Of a stretch of 64,000 nt of DNA, positions 60,305-64,000 are shown piece after piece (within the stretch, counting starts at the first letter, position 1; each line of letters opens with the position of its first letter). Below the pieces are notes generated by a model, which was not told the origin of the DNA, made no database searches, and was given only the letters and a program-made list of their open reading frames with translations. The stretch covers positions 468,501-532,500 of the forward strand of contig NZ_CP162490.1 of the NCBI RefSeq assembly GCF_041245805.1, in the 5' to 3' direction. Made by a program: the position numbers and the translations under genes. The stretch is from Xanthomonas sp. DAR 34887 (GTDB lineage: Bacteria > Pseudomonadota > Gammaproteobacteria > Xanthomonadales > Xanthomonadaceae).

Positions 60305-61774
60305 TCAGCCGGCGTCGCTGGACTGCGCCGACCTGGCCGAAGCGACAGCCTTCTTCTTCTTCGCCGGAGCATCGCCCTTCGCCGGTGCGGCATCGGCGTA
60401 GATCAGCTTCTCCACGCGCTGGATGCGCGCCAGCGCGGGCGAGGTCTGCGCACGGAACGCGGCCAGCTCGGTACCCGCCAGCGGCGTCGGCGGCGGCATC
60501 GTCACCGAGGCCGGATTGCGCTGCACGCCGTCCACGCGGAATTCGTAGTGCAGGTGCGGGCCGGTGGCCATGCCGGTCATGCCGACGAAGCCGATCACCG
60601 TGCCCTGGTTGATGCGCTGGCCGGCCTTGATCCCGCCGAAGCGCGACATGTGCCCGTACAGCGTGCTGTAGCCCTTGCCGTGGTCCAGGATCACCACGTT
60701 GCCGTAGCCGCGCTGGGTACCGACGAACTGCACCCGCGCATCGCCGGCGGCCATGATCGGCGTGCCCGACGGCGCCGCGTAGTCGATACCCTTGTGCATG
60801 CGCATGGTGCCCAGCACCGGATGCTTGCGCGCGCCGAAGGTCGAGCTGATGCGGCTGTAGGACACCGGCATGCGGATGAAGCTCTTCTTCAGCGGCCGCC
60901 CGGTGACGTCGAAGTACTCGGCCGGCTTGCCGTCGCGCTCGAAGCGGAAGCCGCTGTAGGTCTTGCCGCGGGTGGTGAAGGTCGCCGCCAGGATCTTGCT
61001 GGTGTCGATGCGCTCGCCTTCGCGCCAGGTCTCGTCCATCACCACGCTGAAGCGGTCGCCCGGCTGCAGGTCCTTGTCGAAGTCGATGTCGTACTTGAAG
61101 ATCTCGTCGGTCATCGTCGCGATCGCCGACGGCGACAGCCCGGCCTTGCGCGCGGCCACGTACAGCGAGCTGCTGATTTCGCCGCTGATGACCGCGGTGC
61201 GGGTGCTGGTCTCGCGCTCGGTCACCTTCTCGCGGATGTCGTCGCCGAGCAGCGACAGTTCCACGCGGTGGGTGGCGTCGCGGTCGAAGCGGATGCCGCG
61301 CAGGCTGCCGGCCACCGGCAGGTCGAAGCCGATCTCGGCGCCGGGGCGCAGCTTGGTCAGCGCCTCGCGCGTGCCCGGGTGATCCAGGACCTGATGCATC
61401 ACCGTGGCCGGGATGTCGAGCTGTTCGAACACCGCGCCCAGGGTCTGCCCGGGCTGGATCCGCACCACCTGCCAGCTGTCGCCGGCCACGCCCTGCTGCT
61501 GGGCCAGCGAGATCGGCGGCAACGGCAGCGCCAGGGTCGCGTGCGTGGTCTGCAGCGGCACATCGATCGCATTGGAGAAGCCGGGCACGATCGTGGCCAC
61601 CAGCGCGCCGATGGTGGCGAACAGGCTGGCGTGGATCCAGTGGCGGCGCGTCCAGCGGCCGGCGGGGAGATGCTGCGTCAGCTGTCGATGCAGTGCGGTG
61701 TCGTGAAGCACATGGAGACGTTGCTGGAAGCGCTGCTTGCGCGCGCGTTCCTGTTCGGTTTCGCTGTTCTGCAT
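60305..61774 (-). CDS. M23 family peptidoglycan DD-metalloendopeptidase (MepM-like)
   Basis: A 489-residue protein with a cytoplasmic tail, one membrane helix (~47-66), a LysM/OapA-like binding region (GDSWQVVRIQPGQTLGAVFE, ~98-117) and a second domain (~200-300). The C-terminal LytM domain holds HKGIDYAAPSG (His/Asp zinc ligands) and GPHLHYEF. It cleaves stem-peptide crosslinks in the periplasm to allow wall growth. ATG 61774 was preferred to TTG 61777 because GAGGAAG is 7-8 bases upstream. Confidence 0.93.
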   Translation of the reverse strand: MQNSETEQERARKQRFQQRLHVLHDTALHRQLTQHLPAGRWTRRHWIHASLFATIGALVATIVPGFSNAIDVPLQTTHATLALPLPPISLAQQQGVAGDSWQVVRIQPGQTLGAVFEQLDIPATVMHQVLDHPGTREALTKLRPGAEIGFDLPVAGSLRGIRFDRDATHRVELSLLGDDIREKVTERETSTRTAVISGEISSSLYVAARKAGLSPSAIATMTDEIFKYDIDFDKDLQPGDRFSVVMDETWREGERIDTSKILAATFTTRGKTYSGFRFERDGKPAEYFDVTGRPLKKSFIRMPVSYSRISSTFGARKHPVLGTMRMHKGIDYAAPSGTPIMAAGDARVQFVGTQRGYGNVVILDHGKGYSTLYGHMSRFGGIKAGQRINQGTVIGFVGMTGMATGPHLHYEFRVDGVQRNPASVTMPPPTPLAGTELAAFRAQTSPALARIQRVEKLIYADAAPAKGDAPAKKKKAVASARSAQSSDAG

Positions 61775-61941
61775 CAAGGCTTCCTCATGAGCCCGAAGCG
61801 CGAGCTCAAAACTCGGCTACCATAAACATCGATCAACAGCGCGTCAAACCATTGAACCGGCTCAGGTTTTCGTCGGACGCGCAGTTAACTCGCACTTAAC
61901 GTCATTCATGTTGCCTGGCGGCAACCCGTCGGAGTTCCGTT

Positions 61942-63153
61942 TTGTCCACGATTGAAGAGTCTCTTGCCCTGATCGGCCGCGGTGCCGACGAAATCCTCAA
62001 GCGCGAAGAGCTGGAAGCGCGGCTGCGCAGCGGTCGCCCGTTGCGCGTGAAAGCCGGCTTCGACCCGACCGCGCCCGACCTGCACATCGGCCATACCGTG
62101 TTGCTGAACAAGATGCGTCAGTTCCAGCAGCTGGGCCACCAGGTGATATTCCTGATCGGCGACTTCACCGGCATGATCGGCGACCCCACCGGCAAGAACG
62201 TCACCCGCAAGCCGCTGACCCGCGAGGACGTGCTCGCCAACGCGCGTACCTATGAAGAGCAGGTGTTCAAGGTGCTGGACCGCGAGCGCACCGAAGTGCG
62301 CTTCAATTCGGAGTGGTTCGGGCAGATGAGCGCGGCCGACATGATCCGCTTGGCCGGCCAGCACACGGTGGCGCGCATGCTCGAGCGCGACGACTTCGCC
62401 AAGCGCTATGCCGCGCAGCAGTCCATCGCCATCCACGAGTTCCTGTATCCGCTGGTGCAGGGCTACGATTCGGTGGCCTTGAAGGCCGATGTCGAACTGG
62501 GCGGCACCGATCAGAAGTTCAATCTATTGATGGGACGTGGCCTGCAGGAGCATTACGGGCAGGCGGCGCAGATCGTGCTGACCATGCCGCTGCTGGAGGG
62601 CCTGGACGGGGTCAACAAGATGTCCAAGTCGCTGGGCAACTACATCGGCATCAGCGAGCCGGCGATCGACATCGTCACCAAGACCATGAAGATCGGCGAC
62701 GAACTGATGTGGCGCTGGATCGAGCTGCTGTCCTTCGATATCAGCCTGAACGAGGCGCAGGAACTGAAGCGGCAGGTGCAGGCCGGCGCATTGCATCCGC
62801 GCGAAGTGAAGCTGCGTCTGGCCCGCGAGCTGACTGCGCGCTTCCACGACGCCGCGGCCGCCGAGCAGGCCATCGTCGGCTGGCATGCGGTGGTGACCGG
62901 GCAGGGCGACACCAGCGCATTGCCGCTGCAGGACGTGGCGGTGCCGGCCGAAGGTCTGCGCATCGCCGCACTGCTGACCGCGGCCGGGCTGACCGCCAGC
63001 AATTCCGAAGCCAGCCGCAAGCTCAAGGAGCGTGCGGTAAGGGTGGAGGGCGAGGTGGTGGAAGACCCGCAGCACAGCTTGATGCCCGGATTCGAAGGCG
63101 TGTTGCAGGTGGGCAAGCGCACCTTTGCGCGCGTACGTCTGGTCTCGGGCTGA
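61942..63153 (+). CDS. tyrS: Tyrosyl-tRNA synthetase
   Basis: A 403-residue class I synthetase of the TyrZ-like subgroup. HIGH is at 48-51 (DLHIGH), KMSKS at 226-230, and a C-terminal S4-like RNA-binding domain carries ASRKLKERAVRV. It charges tRNA-Tyr. It starts with TTG at 61942, supported by GGAG 8 bases upstream. It is divergent from the M23 peptidase gene and lies directly before the rRNA operon. Confidence 0.95.
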   Translation: MSTIEESLALIGRGADEILKREELEARLRSGRPLRVKAGFDPTAPDLHIGHTVLLNKMRQFQQLGHQVIFLIGDFTGMIGDPTGKNVTRKPLTREDVLANARTYEEQVFKVLDRERTEVRFNSEWFGQMSAADMIRLAGQHTVARMLERDDFAKRYAAQQSIAIHEFLYPLVQGYDSVALKADVELGGTDQKFNLLMGRGLQEHYGQAAQIVLTMPLLEGLDGVNKMSKSLGNYIGISEPAIDIVTKTMKIGDELMWRWIELLSFDISLNEAQELKRQVQAGALHPREVKLRLARELTARFHDAAAAEQAIVGWHAVVTGQGDTSALPLQDVAVPAEGLRIAALLTAAGLTASNSEASRKLKERAVRVEGEVVEDPQHSLMPGFEGVLQVGKRTFARVRLVSG

Positions 63154-63157
63154 GCCC

Positions 63158-63180
63158 GATGGCGGCCAGGTGCCGCCATC
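63158..63180 (+). terminator. Hairpin after tyrS
   Basis: GATGGCGGC (63158-63166) pairs with GCCGCCATC (63172-63180) around a 5-base loop just after the tyrS stop. No T-run follows, so termination would need another factor. Confidence 0.45.
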
Positions 63181-63403
63181 GTTGGTGCTGATGGTCTAAG
63201 TAATAGAGCCTGGGCTGCGAGCTGCGTGCTTACTGGTGATGCGTATCGCATTGGCATGTGGTGCGACGGCGCAGTGAAAAAATCTTTCACACCCCCTTCC
63301 CAAGCGACGGGTTTGCGGCCATACTTTCCCTCCCCCGACGCAACGCCTTGCGGCAACGCAACAGCAACGCGGCGGGGTTGTCAAAAACCTCCTCAAAAAG
63401 GTA

Positions 63404-63431
63404 TTGACGGCAACAAAAAAGCCGCTATGAT
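63404..63431 (+). promoter_or_regulatory. rRNA promoter P1
   Basis: TTGACG (63404-63409), a 16-bp A-rich spacer and TATGAT (63426-63431), followed by the GC-rich discriminator GGGCGGCTCG, typical of promoters under stringent control. Confidence 0.8.
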
Positions 63432-63502
63432 GGGCGGCTCGGTTCAGCGGAAAGCCTTCGGGGTTGAAGTGGAGCCGGCGTCAACCGCCTCGAAATGAGG
63501 TG

Positions 63503-63530
63503 TTGACGGAAAGAAAAAGTCCGCTATAAT
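63503..63530 (+). promoter_or_regulatory. rRNA promoter P2
   Basis: TTGACG (63503-63508), a 16-bp spacer and a perfect TATAAT (63525-63530), followed by the same discriminator GGGCGGCTCG as P1. The two modules are 99 bp apart and closely similar, as if duplicated. Confidence 0.85.
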
Positions 63531-63595
63531 GGGCGGCTCGCTACGACGGAAACGTCGCAAGTGAAAAGGGAAAGGCGCTGAGGCCGGCCCCGAAG

Positions 63596-63607
63596 TTCTT
63601 TGACAGT
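63596..63607 (+). promoter_or_regulatory. boxA-like antitermination element in the rRNA leader
   Basis: TTCTTTGACAGT resembles the boxA consensus (TGCTCTTTAACA) recognised by NusB/NusE; it lies between P2 and the 16S gene as expected. Confidence 0.65.
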
Positions 63608-63761
63608 GTGCGCAGGTAACTTGTGAGGGCGCCTGCAGGTGGAAGTATGTCCATCTTGCAGACGTTCGAATCAAGAGCAACAAATCAATTGCTAAGCAAG
63701 CGATACGTAAGCTTGGTTTGAACTCTGCATATCAAAGTATTGACCTTCGGGTCTGTAATTT

Positions 63762-64000
<239 letters not shown>

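Noticed and set aside
63158..63180. Rho-independent terminator of tyrS
   Set aside because: The hairpin is clear but there is no T-run after it, so I list it only as a hairpin with low confidence as a terminator.

Overview
The window is a high-GC chromosomal segment of a gammaproteobacterium of the family Xanthomonadaceae, most likely Xanthomonas. The evidence is the gene content and order: RDD/SpoIIM/DUF4129/DUF4350/MoxR/DUF58; coaBC-dut-xanB; anmK-M23 peptidase-tyrS in front of an rRNA operon; bioB-bioF-bioH. Two intergenic repeat families seen in these genomes are also present, as is the 5' end of a 16S rRNA gene at the right edge. The first ~80 variable-region bases of that 16S look to me like the early-branching Xanthomonas group (sacchari/albilineans/translucens), but this is recall, not an alignment. 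I see no prophage, transposase, CRISPR array or plasmid function. Most genes are core housekeeping.

Layout. 1-6.5 kb: a six-gene minus-strand membrane/ATPase operon around MoxR, cut at the left edge. 6.7-10 kb: a DUF2167 membrane protein, a gamma-carbonic-anhydrase-like hexapeptide protein, a tiny lysine-rich protein and a RIO-type kinase. 10.4-16.1 kb: a complete tripartite RND efflux operon (adaptor, pump, outer-membrane channel) preceded by strong palindromes. 16.3-19.3 kb: mnmG, then a ~500 bp spacer holding a sigma-54-type promoter, a foldable ~115 nt RNA and terminators, then a Tyr/Gly/Pro-rich lipoprotein. 19.4-28.4 kb: a PLP dehydratase, a YdcF protein, an NTF2-like protein, and the biotin genes bioC, bioH, bioF and bioB interspersed with a SDR and hypothetical genes. 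28.4-34.5 kb: comF, a SecD-P1-like lipoprotein, ubiA, tRNA-Arg(CCG), a hydrolase, comM and ubiK. 34.6-41.7 kb: a P-II protein, a GH84 glycosidase, a membrane HExxxH protein, and divergent spermidine synthase and arginine decarboxylase. 42-46.3 kb: an acyltransferase, and a LysR regulator divergent from a small operon (carboxymuconolactone decarboxylase-like, tautomerase, DUF4865), followed by a SDR. 46.5-54.1 kb: SPOR protein, argS, radC, then coaBC-dut-xanB. 54.1-55.1 kb: a noncoding block of REP-like hairpins and a 113-bp tandem array. 55.1-63.2 kb: a DUF4124-like protein, pyrE, xth, ampG-like, a small RHH-like protein, anmK, an M23 endopeptidase and tyrS. 63.2-64 kb: duplicated rRNA promoters, boxA and the 16S start.

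How parts fit together. BioC and BioH open and close the methyl-ester disguise used in pimeloyl-ACP synthesis, and BioF and BioB carry out later biotin steps. SpeA and SpeE belong to polyamine synthesis. CoaBC, Dut, PyrE and XanB feed CoA, nucleotide and sugar-nucleotide pools, the last probably for xanthan/LPS precursors. AnmK, the AmpG-like transporter and the M23 endopeptidase all touch murein turnover and recycling.

The least expected item is the candidate sigma-54-driven structured small RNA between mnmG and the lipoprotein gene. It has a -24/-12 element with exact spacing, a 9-bp closing stem, an internal hairpin, several GGA motifs and an intrinsic terminator. Other items worth attention are the 113-bp REP-derived tandem array, a 12-G tract in front of the carbonic-anhydrase-like gene, operator-like palindromes in front of the RND operon, a BirA-like site over the bioB promoter, and heptad repeats that replace normal ribosome-binding regions.
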